Origin: Paraglomus occultum
Lineage: Eukaryota; Glomeromycota; Glomeromycetes; Paraglomerales; Paraglomeraceae
NCBI GenBank assembly: GCA_910592205.1
Contig: CAJVPJ010000324.1
Coordinates: 1 to 28,569 of the forward strand
Direction of reading: 5' to 3'
Length of the DNA: 28,569 bases
Of this stretch, positions 1 to 9,825 are shown piece after piece (the first letter of the stretch is position 1; each line of letters starts with the position of its first letter). The position numbers were made by a program, and so were the translations under genes. The notes beneath the pieces were generated by a model that was given only the letters and a program-made list of their open reading frames with translations, made no database searches and had not been told where the DNA came from.

Positions 1-321
1 TCGTAAAAGTATGTTTCTATCGTTAGTTTCAAATTTTATTTGAAGTATTTGACCGATAAAGCGTCATCAAATTCTCTATGCTAACAGTGTCGAGCACCAA
101 TCATATTTCGAGATTTTTTTGCAGATTATTCTAGAATTGATCTGCAAAATTTCAAATCTCTCCGACTGCAATCGCTTACATTATTGCCAGCCGAAACGAG
201 TTATACTGTAAATCAGTCTATCACGATTTTATTGCAGGTCTCGAAAATGATAGCACACTGAAATTGACGCATTTCGCAAGTTATGACGTCAATTAATATT
301 AACGCCTTATATTCTCAAATT

Positions 322-836
322 ATGAGTCCACGAACGGATTTATGCAAGACTTGTCAACATTTTCGGAACAGCCTACAGTATATGTTCGCACGGAAGAAGA
401 AGCGAGAGACTTACTAAAAAGATTTAGTTAAGGCTAAATCAGAGAGTTATTATAACAAAATAGCTGAACAAAAAGGAAATTAGATGATGAGCATTTTATG
501 CCGAGAGGTAAAGCTGATTATTGCAGCATTGACGCAACAGCTTATTACAGTTACGACTGGGCACAAAACGTTTACGTACCTCATTCCGATCAACAGGTAA
601 ATTTATTATCTCAGTCCGCATAAAGTACATTTATTTGGTATCCAAGATGAAGTGGTACGCGAACAAATTAAATACGTTCTCGATGAAGACAAAATTTGAT
701 TTAGTAATTTGCGATTATCATGAAAGTATCGAATTAAATTCATGGTACCTACTAAATTTAAGTGTGATGGTAGTTTTGGATTGATTAAGAAATTATACCG
801 CAAAACACGACTGTAAATTGCGTGGATCATATAGAC
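322..836 (+). pseudogene. Degenerate transposase-like coding remnant
   Basis: Several short stretches read as one protein family but sit in shifting frames broken by stops. From 322 the frame gives MSPRTDLCKTCQHFRNSLQY. Around 383-425 a shifted frame gives TEEEARDLLKRFS before a stop, followed in another frame by AKSESYYNKIAE. Near 509-597 comes ATAYYSYDWAQNVYVPHSDQ. A one-base shift then gives KVHLFGIQDEVVREQIKYVL (to about 695), and 754-810 gives KFKCDGSFGLIKKLYRK, continued after another shift by VNCVDHID. The order and wording match a large family of transposase-like proteins I remember from glomeromycotan fungi and some invertebrates. The stretch that normally holds an acidic DNC..GQNKNN-type motif is missing between about 705 and 740. 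I cannot name the superfamily. The frameshifts and the gap indicate a dead copy. The left boundary is unclear and related fragments may extend upstream. Confidence 0.5.
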
Positions 837-1003
837 TGAATGAGCTCTGTAGAGTGACCAGTGTAACCGAGTGTCACGCGACTTTGTATAATGACTAGCT
901 ACGGATCTGAGGTTTCCAACTATATACATATATATGTTGGGGTATTCACTCGGTAATTCAGGAGATATAAAGTGATTTTGTCAGTGAATCAAAAACTCGG
1001 TCC

Positions 1004-1242
1004 AAACTTGGACCAAAAATACTCTAAGGGATAGTGATGATTTACGCACTTTATTATATCGAGGTCGTTTTACTAAGCTTGGTTCTATATAAATCGCACA
1101 AAAACATTATTATAACGTTATATCGCGAGATTATAATTATATCGAGCCCGATTTTATTATAACTGACTTGGTTCCGGGAAAAAGCATCATATTAGGCCAC
1201 TTCATCTTATCAGGGTATCATTATATCGAGAGTGACTGTGTA
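1004..1242. mobile_element. One-ended copy of TA-flanked CTCGATATAA-type DNA transposon repeat
   Basis: The right end reads TTATATCGAGAGTGACTGTG followed by TA at 1241-1242. Its reverse complement shares CTCTCGATATAA and a similar outer tip with the terminal repeat of the intact MITE at 9114-9312. An internal 17-mer at 1047-1063, CACTTTATTATATCGAG, differs by one base from CACTTTCTTATATCGAG in that MITE. Further ATATCG motifs occur near 1119 and 1141. No matching left terminus is visible, so this is probably a truncated or diverged relative. The left limit given is only the start of a shared 21-nt block (see findings). Confidence 0.4.
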
Positions 1243-1770
1243 TAAACTTATTCAGAAATCAACCACAACGCAATAAATGTCGTTGAAACAATAATTTGTT
1301 ACCTGGCTGCCCTCGCGCATGCATAGCGGGGTGATGGCCGCACACGTCACAGTCCTCTTGTTTGGGCGCGAACTCCTCGCAAGCACATTTCTGCGTGCGA
1401 TATTTGTCACGGAAGATGCCGTCACGGTCTTTCATTCTGGTGGAAAGAAGATGCGCTGCGCGATATGATCTAATATACGAACGCTCGGTGGCTTAATCAA
1501 TATTGCAGAAATTCGCGTTTGTCTAATAGTCGTCCGCAGTGTATTATAAAAACAGAACTTATTCAAAAATAACATAAAATTGGCACATTTTCTTGTATTT
1601 CCGAAAGAAGAGATCCTGTCAAGTAAGTTGAGAGGGCTTCAATACCAATTCTTTCGTAAACTTTATTTTTTTAAACAATACATTAATATGCTTAGTTCTT
1701 GGCATGCCCCATCATATCGTCACCGTTTGTATCGGAATTAAATTGATACGTAAATTCGAGCTGTTGTAAC
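1243..1770. other. Intergenic, nothing recognised
   Basis: AT-rich with a more GC-rich patch around 1300-1440. No coding frame, tRNA or repeat that I can identify. Confidence 0.5.
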
Positions 1771-1986
1771 ATGAATGCTTGCGTGATCACACTTTGTCAA
1801 GTATATCCTTTTGACGTAAACGGAAAATTGATGTCTGCCAGAGAGGTAAGGCCCTTTTTTTTTTCTTTTGAAACAAAACAAGTCCCCAAATTGGTGGAAA
1901 CTTACGCCACATTTTACTCCACGCAGGGGTCAGAGTTGACTTTTGACTGGCTGATTTATAGTTTGGGAATGGAAAACAATCCCTGA
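1771..1986 (+). other. Small open frame upstream of Tho2, doubtful
   Basis: A 71-codon frame begins MNACVITLCQVYPFDVNGKL and contains a donor-like GTAAGG followed by a T-rich run at 1846-1869. It could be a first coding exon, a leader reading frame of the Tho2 transcript, or chance. I do not recognise it, and it does not join the Tho2 frame by an obvious splice. Confidence 0.15.
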
Positions 1987-2085
1987 AAATTTGTGTGACG
2001 TTAACGATACCCTCTATTTAACCTGAGGCCGAAAACTCTTACACTTAAATTATCATTATTATATTAACCCATACAAAAAAATATA

Positions 2086-5000
2086 ATGGAGAGCATAATT
2101 CACATAGAGTCAATACGCGACGCTCTCGTCAATATGTTGTCGGAAAACACAACGGAGGCTCGTTTAACAGCTTACCAAAAGATTACCAAGGAGCATATAC
2201 CCCATTTGTCAAATGGCAGTGAAGTAGTTCTTGATATCATTTGGTGTCTGGATGCCGAATTTGCTGAGGGCTCTGTGGCCGTAAAGGATCTTGAGGCAAC
2301 CAGAAAGAGTTTGGCAAGCTTTGTAAGCTTGGTGAAGGTAAGCTGAGTGTGAAAGGATTTGTTTGGAAAGCAATGTGAGAGAGTACAAGCCAAAGTAGTT
2401 GGGGTATTGTATACGGAAGTAAAACTCGAAATTCAAGTACTCGGTCGTATATATTGTATCCTAATTGAAAATAGAGATTGTCCGTAAAAGTCTGGTGAAG
2501 CGAGTATAACAGATATATGTTTCCCTCTCTCACAACAGCAAAAGCAAGCGTCTATGTACAGCCTAGCATCGATACTAACTACTCCATTTGTTCGTGTTAG
2601 GCTAAAGGCCTCTTCTCCGTTGAGCTTATGAAGAAAAGACTCGATTTTAAATGCCTCGAACTTGCAGGTGTTATAGATTCCGAGAAGGCGTTTTTCCAAA
2701 AATCTATAAGGATAAACACCCAAGTGGTGTAAGTAATTCCTTTACTCTACATAGTAACCCTCCCAGACGTTTCTTTGGAGCGACGTTCACCTCCTGTTAC
2801 GTTCCAACAATTTATATCTTTTTTTTACTACTTTGTAGATATCGCCAACAAAAATACAATCTTCTTCACGAAGAATCGGAAGGTTACAGTAAAGTGCTAG
2901 CCCTTCTCGCCTCTCTTACATCCCCTCGTGTTTCTGTCATCCTCGATTATCTCCGCAGTTTTATCGGATACTTTGCCTTGGATCCTGCTCGAGTACTCGA
3001 TATAATACTTGACTTATTTATTCATTCCCCGCATCGATACGAATTTTTCCTGAATCTCATCCGGGAATCAGATTGGAGTCCTATCTCGGTTGATGAAGAT
3101 AAAAGTTTGGAAACGACTGGAATAAGTGAAGATGGAAATTCGGATATTGCAGATTTGTTGGGACATAAATTTAAACAATATAGGAACGAGGATTTCGACG
3201 AGACTGCGCCGAGAGAGTTGTATTTGGTATCTGCTATATTAATAAGGGAGGGTATTATTAAGTTAAAACATTTATATGGACATTTGGTTACTAAAGAACA
3301 TGAGCAAGAAATTAAACTTGCTTGCGCATTACTGGATATATGCGACATTGATCACGCAAAGTTGGTGACCTACAATTTAGAGACATTGGACGAGACAATA
3401 ACTGATAGATTATGTTCAGTAGTACACTTGGCTATTAATGATCTTTACAATCGAGAGTGTCGAATTGGACAAGAAGCTTCAAAGGAACGGGATATATTAA
3501 GAGGCACCACTTTTTATCTTACTTACAAACCATGGAGATCTGGTCTTCCCAAGTGGACTACATTAACGGACATTTTATCTCAGTCAGCGCAAGAATATAT
3601 TCGTTTAATTGGAAGTGGCTTTTCAAGGGATTTATTATTATTTACAAAATTATTAAGACTTGCAAAGAGACATATTATTGTCCTACAAAAAGACAATTCA
3701 CCAAATAAGCAGAACAAAGTTTCAACATGGATCGATACCGTTCGTACGGCACTGCTTCCAAGTATAACTGTTGGTGAACTGAATCCGGGCACAGCTGACG
3801 ATGTCTGGGAAGTATTGTTGTCGTTTCCATACGAGATAAGGTACAAATTATATAAAGAATGGAGAGATAGCGTTTATGATCCCGATAAGAAGGTGTACAA
3901 AAAGCGTCTGGAGACGAGGAAAACAATACGTCAGGTGATGAAACGTATTACGTCCCAGAACGCTAAAGAAAAAGGAAGAGAAATCGGGAAGACGTCGCAT
4001 GGTGATCCAATAACGGTGTTGGCTGTTGTCATTGAGCAGATACAATGGTATCAAAATATGATTCCTGCCTTGGTGGAGGCAAGCAAATATTTGACCTCGC
4101 TTAGCTACGATGTCATGACGTTTTTGATATTGGAAGCTTTTACAAACAATAAGAAGCAAAAAATGAAGGAGAGCGGGGAGAATTATGAAGACTGGTTTAA
4201 GAGTAAGTAAACATTGTCATTGATCATTATCGCTATACCGTATACTGAATTCATAATTCCATTACCAGACCTGGCAGAATTTTGCGGGGATATGGCTCGC
4301 CGATATTCACATCTCGATATAAGAAGCATCCTTGACTATATAGCTGTCCGTCTTTCAAACCCAACGGAACCCGACCTCCCTGTACTGAGCGAACTTATAT
4401 CAGGAATGAGTGGCGTTAAAAACGACAAGGATCTTCTTGATGACGACTTACCGTATTTAGGAGCGCATGAGACGCTTCGCAAAGAACGTATCCATCTGAA
4501 AATCAAAGATAAAAGCATTCGACGAAGCTCTGCTCGATTAGTAAACGCACTCGTCGATAGCGGTCTGGCCATTTCAATAGCAATATCGCTAGCCCAACTC
4601 AAGAAAGCAATCATTTATGGTGAAAAGCATACCGACCTGAAGCTGTTAAATAGTAACATTGATGAATGTCAGGAAACATTGACACAATATTTAGAATTTC
4701 TCAGCTTAAACATCGACTCGAAATCCTATTCATCCATTGTACCAACGGTTAAGGAGTTATGTTTGGATCACGGAATCGATCCAGAAGAGGCACTTGCAAT
4801 CGCACGGCGGAAGCTGTCACATATAGTCGAAAAAGGAGGACCGTCAACGCCAAAACAAACTGATGATGAAGAAGCTCCAGTCAGTGTCTGGCAGCAAGAA
4901 CTCACCGAGACAATAAGCGACGTCGAGCAAATCTTACCTTCGCACATATGGCGAGGTATATCAGCAGGATTTTACACTACTTTTTGGCAACTATCTCTCT

Positions 5001-6652
5001 ATGATATATGCTATAAAAAAAGCATATACAGCACATTTGCTCAGAAAGCGATCGAAACATCAAAGAATTTCAAATCAGATATCGTGATGGGCATGCGTGA
5101 GGAGCACGAGAGGCATGTCTCTCGAATAAGAGCGCGTCTCAATCAGGAAAAGAGTCAATGGTTCACCGAGAATCGTTCAGACGTGATTGCTACATTCTGG
5201 CAATATTGCATGTTCCCAAGGATATTATTCTCTGCTGAAGATGCGATATTTTGCGCACGATTTTTGGAACTTATTCAAGAAATCGGGGCAGACAATTTTA
5301 CTGCTCGTCTGTTCTACTCTGAAGTTTTCAGTCCCGGACGCTTACCAGATGTCATTCCGCATTTAACAGAAGAGGAATCGAAACATTATGGTCGCTTCCT
5401 CGCATATGTATTGGAATATTTCACATATATTAGCAAAGACGAACGGAGGTACAGAGAGAAACTTCTAGGAATCGGACAAGCTGATTTCAAACCAACGTGG
5501 CTACAAAAGGTTGGCGGTCCTGCGACAACTTTTGATCAATTTGTCAGAATACTCGAGAACCATCACAAGCGCCTCATGATGACATTTAATATTTGCTTGA
5601 AATCGACTGAATCGACTAAAATACGCAATGCGATTCAGATTCTCCGTGCAACCAGTGATCAATTCCCAGCTACCCGCGACCACAGTCAGAGACTACTCGA
5701 GTTGATTCAAGTGATCGAGTCTGATTCTCGACCAGATATCAAAACACTTGCGTCGTCGTACAAAGCTATATTAATAAAAGGGCAGAAGAATCTCAGCAAT
5801 GATTCACGCGTTACTCAGTCTTCCAAACCGATTGAAGCCTCTAGCGTAAGTCGAGTATCTGCATCCAGTGCACCCATAGAACGTGTAGCAAGCCCACGTC
5901 GGCAGATTCATCCGCTCCCCGACAAGCCTAAAAACGACAAACCTCGCAGTACTCGCGATAAAGAGAAAGTAGATCCTGTTTATGATGGTGATAAAGACAA
6001 AGATCCGCGTAAAGAATACCACGATTCCCATAAAAAACCTCCAACTACTCATCCGCCTCGCGATAAAGAGTTTGAAAAGGACCGGAGTGATCGTCCTAAA
6101 ATCGAGCGCAAAGATCGAGAGTCGCACAAAGATCGCGAGCGCGAACGCGAACGCGATAAACCCAAAGACCGGGAAAAACGTGAAGAACGTCGTGACGATC
6201 GTCGCGAGGAAAGAAGAGACGAGAGAAGAGATGAAAGACGAGATGAGAGAAGAGACGAAAGAAGAGAAACTCATCGTGATGACCGGCGTGAGGATAGGCA
6301 CGAGAGGAGGGATGAGAGACGGGACGCAAGAGACGACAGACGAGATAGTGAAATAAGGGATAGAAGCCGTGAAGAAAGATCAATGCGGGAGAGAGAGTCG
6401 GAGAGAGAGAGGCACAGAGATAATAGAAGACGGCACTTGGAGGATCCAAGGAGGGTTATCTCAATTGCACCATCTCGGCCTACCTTGCGTAGACCCGCCA
6501 GTAGTGGAGGGACTAATAATGGAACTATTAAAAGGGATAGGGATGATGATGACGGACTAGAGCCTAATTCCAAAAAGATAAAACCTCTACCTGCACCACC
6601 GTTGCGTACATCGCTTAGAGTACATGGACGGACTTTGAGGAAAGGAAACTAA
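2086..6652 (+). CDS. THO2: THO complex subunit 2 (Tho2/THOC2)
   Basis: Largest subunit of the THO/TREX complex, which couples transcription to mRNP packaging and nuclear export and limits R-loops. Four exons: 2086-2337, 2601-2728, 2839-4202 and 4269-6652. Introns start GTAAGC, GTAAGT and GTAAGT; together the exons encode 1375 residues, close to human THOC2 length. Collinear matches to remembered THOC2 include YRQQKYNLLHEESEGY (just after intron 2), FALDPARVLDIILDLF, LTSLSYDVMTFLILEA, DWFKNLAEFCGDMARRY (spanning intron 3), GFYTTFWQLSLYDI and MFPRILFSAEDAIFCARF. From about residue 1130 to 1310 the protein is a low-complexity charged tail rich in Arg, Asp, Glu and Lys, as in the animal orthologue, followed by a basic C-terminus. 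The start is the first in-frame ATG; no acceptor is evident just upstream. The gene therefore joins what would look like two separate long frames. Identification is firm; exon 1 is the least conserved part. Confidence 0.94.
6184..6345 (+). repeat. Imperfect RRDE/RRDD-coding repeat in Tho2 tail
   Basis: Purine-rich 12-nt units of the form AGAGACGAGAGA encode repeated Arg-Arg-Asp-Glu tetrapeptides inside the charged tail of Tho2. Copies vary by a base or two, so replication slippage followed by drift is likely. The opposite strand stays open here only because of this composition. Confidence 0.8.
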
Positions 6653-6722
6653 AGTTGTTGATTAGTGAATAGACGTTTGTACAATTAAGGTTGTTTATAT
6701 TATAATTATACGCTGAATTGCT

Positions 6723-6797
6723 TTTATTACTGTAATGTGTCTATTTACTAAACAATTTGTAAATAATCTCAAGTCAATAAATAATCAAGTCAATAAA
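6723..6797. terminator. Poly(A) signals for the convergent Tho2 and secreted-protein genes
   Basis: AATAAA occurs on the plus strand at 6776-6781 and 6792-6797, 120-145 nt after the Tho2 stop. The same motif occurs on the minus strand at 6723-6728, about 120 nt after the stop of the opposing gene. The signals are interleaved, so the two 3' ends should overlap. Assignment rests on the motif alone. Confidence 0.45.
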
Positions 6798-6847
6798 CGC
6801 ATGAAAAAAACAATTGAACGAGCGAACGAATGATACGACCGAGTGCG

Positions 6848-7944
6848 TTAAATAAATAAATAACATCCAAAGATTGAACTTATAATTATAGTAACAAATG
6901 CGTTATAATTGACAACTGTCGATGCAACATTTGTGCTTGTAGTCGAGTCCTCAACAAAACCAACCCGCGGATCCCAAACAACGCTCGTTGGCTGCACAGC
7001 ATCGAATTTGAATACAACAGTCTCCAGCTGCTCTGAAGCAATAGCGTCATCATCTGTCGAATTTCCATTTGTGAACTGCTGGAAAGCTTTCCAGACAACA
7101 TTTGTTTCAGCGGATATTGTCATATCTTTTCCGTCCGCGGTTATAGTTTTTGCCCACTCTAGTCGACCGACGCCTGTCGTGTTGCTTGAAACTGTAATTT
7201 GGGCATTGTCTGAATTTAGGGAAGATTTGGAGCCAGCCGTAGTGAAGACAATATGGACAATAGCTATTTTTGAGTTTTGATACTTGTAAGGAAAGTTGGA
7301 GAAGGCGAGTGAGTACTTTATATCAGAGGGAAGAAGAGTAGCACCATTAATTGACGTTTCGGTTCTGTGAAAAATTTAAAAATGAGAGAGGTGGATTGAC
7401 AAAATTAATCAGGCTGAAGAAAGAAGAGCTTAAAATTTGTAATTGATAATTAGTCCATGTTAATTGTCAAGAATAATACTTACTCTGTAGCATAAAGACT
7501 AATTGTCGTGGTAAAAGGATTTGCTCCTCCTGGGGCAGTAAGGGTAGTATTCAGAGTCTTTAGACCATTGTCTCCGTCATTGAACTTGATTTCATCCCAC
7601 AAGGGCCCTTTCCCAAAATAGGTAAACGCACTATCACTATCCTGTACGGCAATGGTGTCATTATATTCTATTAACGCCACCAAAGCAGCTCTAAAGGTGG
7701 ATCTATAAGTGGTATCATTGACATCTTTGTATGCTGCAACTCGAATGTGAGGAACGTAAACTGTTGAAAATCGGAATTTATACAGGCCAAAGACACTGGC
7801 GGCAGGGTCTGTGGATTGAGAATTTATTACAACTGTGTGAGGAAACTTGGTAACGGATATCTTTCTATTTACAGCTGCATTCGCCGAATATACGAGGGAA
7901 AATACGAGGAGAGAAATAAAGAGTGAATAAGCAAACTTGTGCAT
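6848..7944 (-). CDS. Secreted, probably GPI-anchored protein of unknown function
   Basis: Two exons, 7944-7484 and 7364-6848, joined across a 119-nt intron (donor GTAAGT, acceptor CACAG, codon split GA|A), giving 325 residues. The N-terminus is a clear signal peptide: MHKFAYSLFISLLVFSLVYS, then a small-residue cleavage region ANAA. The mature part is Thr/Ser/Val-rich and looks beta-rich, with N-glycosylation sequons such as NDT, NTT and NST. It ends with a hydrophobic C-terminal segment (AFVTIIISSIFGCYLFI) immediately before the stop, as expected for a GPI-attachment signal or a single membrane anchor. There is no polybasic tail, which favours GPI. I recognise no catalytic motif or named domain. 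It lies convergent with Tho2, 195 bp away. A cell-wall or surface protein is the most natural reading; the role is unknown. Confidence 0.8.
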
Positions 7945-9113
7945 CTTTGGTTAGTGTTAAAATTCTATCTAGTATTTAAATTCATCAAAAGCAACCCCGG
8001 GGATGCGTGTTGGAAGGTATTTATTCACGCAGCTTAATGTGACATGTTAATTTTCGGTATGGAATAATAAACACCAATCAACGTATTGTAATTCGTTTTT
8101 GGAGTTTGACAAATGGTTTTATGAGTTGAACAAATTAATGATTAATTTCGTGTGACTGCATCAAGAACAATACAACATATTAATTAAATACGCGAACAAA
8201 AATAGGAAGTTGGTCATTAGCATGTGACTAGCATTGAGTAAGCACCAAATAAAATAATGGATTACTCTACTAATACAATTAAATGACTCGCTTGACAATT
8301 TTGATTCAAGTCAAGAGATTACTCCTGAATATAATCAAAGTAATGCTGACTCGTCTTGAGCAAGTGAATGTCATAATCAACGCGATATGTTTATCTCCCG
8401 TGATGCTCTCATTCGAGTTGGTATGCAGTCAGCATAGGAACATTGATTACAGGTTTGCTGTCTTATATAGCAAACTTGATTCGTTTGGCAGCTGTTGTAA
8501 CGAGAAGACCATGGAGAAAAAACGCCTGAATAAATGCTTACGAGAGGACTATTCAAATGCCCTGGCGCTTGACAGTGTACTTACTTACAAATAGGTATCA
8601 TCTGTATGCAGACGATGCAGTCGTGTGGAAGACCGAGCACAAGAGGAATAAACAAAACAATGAAGGAACAGAGTACAAAGAATTTTGACATTTCTTATCG
8701 TATTACTAGTTGGAACGACGTCCGATCAGTATTCCAAGTAAACTTGAACCAAAAATACCCAGGCTCGCCAAAAGCCCACATATACGTGTGAAGTTTTGAG
8801 TTCAGGTGATTGTTCGTGATTTTATAATTGTTCAGGTCTTTATTATTATGGCTCGTAAGAGATTTAGTACGATGATCGGCAGTATTTGATTGGGACGTCA
8901 CTACGCCATATGTTTATTAATACAGATAGATGCTACTCCAACTTCCCGGCTCTAATTTAGTCTCTTCAACAATAGACACTCCTTTATTCGGCAACAGCAA
9001 CGAGAATAGAATTGTTGTAAAAAGAAAATTCTCTATACTTGTCCTAGTGAATGAGTCGGCTTACTAACCGTAACGACAAATCTAATTAATTTCAATACGC
9101 GGTTGTAGTGTTT
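7945..9113. other. Intergenic, no gene recognised
   Basis: It holds the upstream region of the minus-strand secreted-protein gene. Frames around 8283-8594 and 8606-8791 are open but have no recognisable family pattern and look like chance or decayed sequence. At 8740-8760 there is a 21-nt block that also occurs, with two differences, at 1004-1024. Confidence 0.5.
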
Positions 9114-9312
9114 TACAAGTGAAACTCGATATAAGAAGCTCTCGATATAAGAAACACTAATTAAAATTTGATACAAGAAAGTTGAGCTGAAAAACAGTCT
9201 ATATAAAATCATCTCCATATAAGAAAGTTACTATATAAACTCTCGGTATAAGAAGGATCTAAGATTTTTACTATGGCTCCCGATCACTTTCTTATATCGA
9301 GAGCCACTTGTA
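9114..9312. mobile_element. 199-bp MITE with TA target-site duplication
   Basis: The element is flanked by TA at 9114-9115 and 9311-9312. Its ends are inverted repeats: the left starts CAAGTGAAACTCGATATAAG and the reverse complement of the right starts CAAGTGGCTCTCGATATAAG, 17 of these 20 positions being identical. Internal near-copies of CTCGATATAAGAA and its variants (TCTCGATATAAGAA, CTCCATATAAGAA, CTCGGTATAAGAA) repeat in the left half. There is no coding capacity. TA duplication and this terminus are typical of non-autonomous Tc1/mariner/pogo-type elements; which subfamily would mobilise it cannot be seen here. Confidence 0.8.
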
Positions 9313-9825
9313 TTATTATTATTTATATTATGAAATGATTGGCATTGAACAAACGAGTCTACATCAAGTAGATCATATCACGTTTCCTATTTCCTCATCA
9401 ACCAAGCAGATTACTCGCCAACCACGCTTTCCATTTAGAACGTCATGTCTCTCTCTGCATAAGCCGCTATGTGTTCCTTGTGCAAAAAACGGTAACATTT
9501 CATATACGATATATTTGGAACTCTGTGAATCACAAGATACTAAACTAACATGACTTTCCCACTCTTATTCCGAATAGATCTAATATTTCATCATATTGTA
9601 GATTACACATTGTGTATGAGATTTGTGTTAATTGGAAACCTTGGTTAGAGTGTATGTGTCATGGTACGATTGATCATTATTTATTAGCATTACATCTACT
9701 CATACTAAAATATTGCAAACTCATGCGCCACATATGTATTGTTCTCTGATTACTTCTTTGATATTTGTTACACAGAGAGAAAATTTCTTGCAAATTTTGA
9801 CTTTCACGAATTAGTAGAACACAAT
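9313..9825. other. Upstream region of Mrt4, nothing recognised
   Basis: AT-rich spacer between the MITE and the Mrt4 start. An open frame at 9308-9553 begins inside the MITE end and has no family resemblance. No clear promoter motif is visible. Confidence 0.45.

Noticed and set aside
2651-2838. Upstream extension of the Tho2 exon 3 frame beginning MPRTCRCYRFREG
   Set aside because: It overlaps exon 2 in another frame and intron 2; the conserved THOC2 reading requires splicing 2728 to 2839.
5804-6573. Several open frames on both strands over the Tho2 tail, including Ser/Leu-rich and Phe-rich minus-strand ones
   Set aside because: They arise from the stop-poor, repetitive Arg/Asp/Glu-coding sequence of Tho2; no independent start context or family match.
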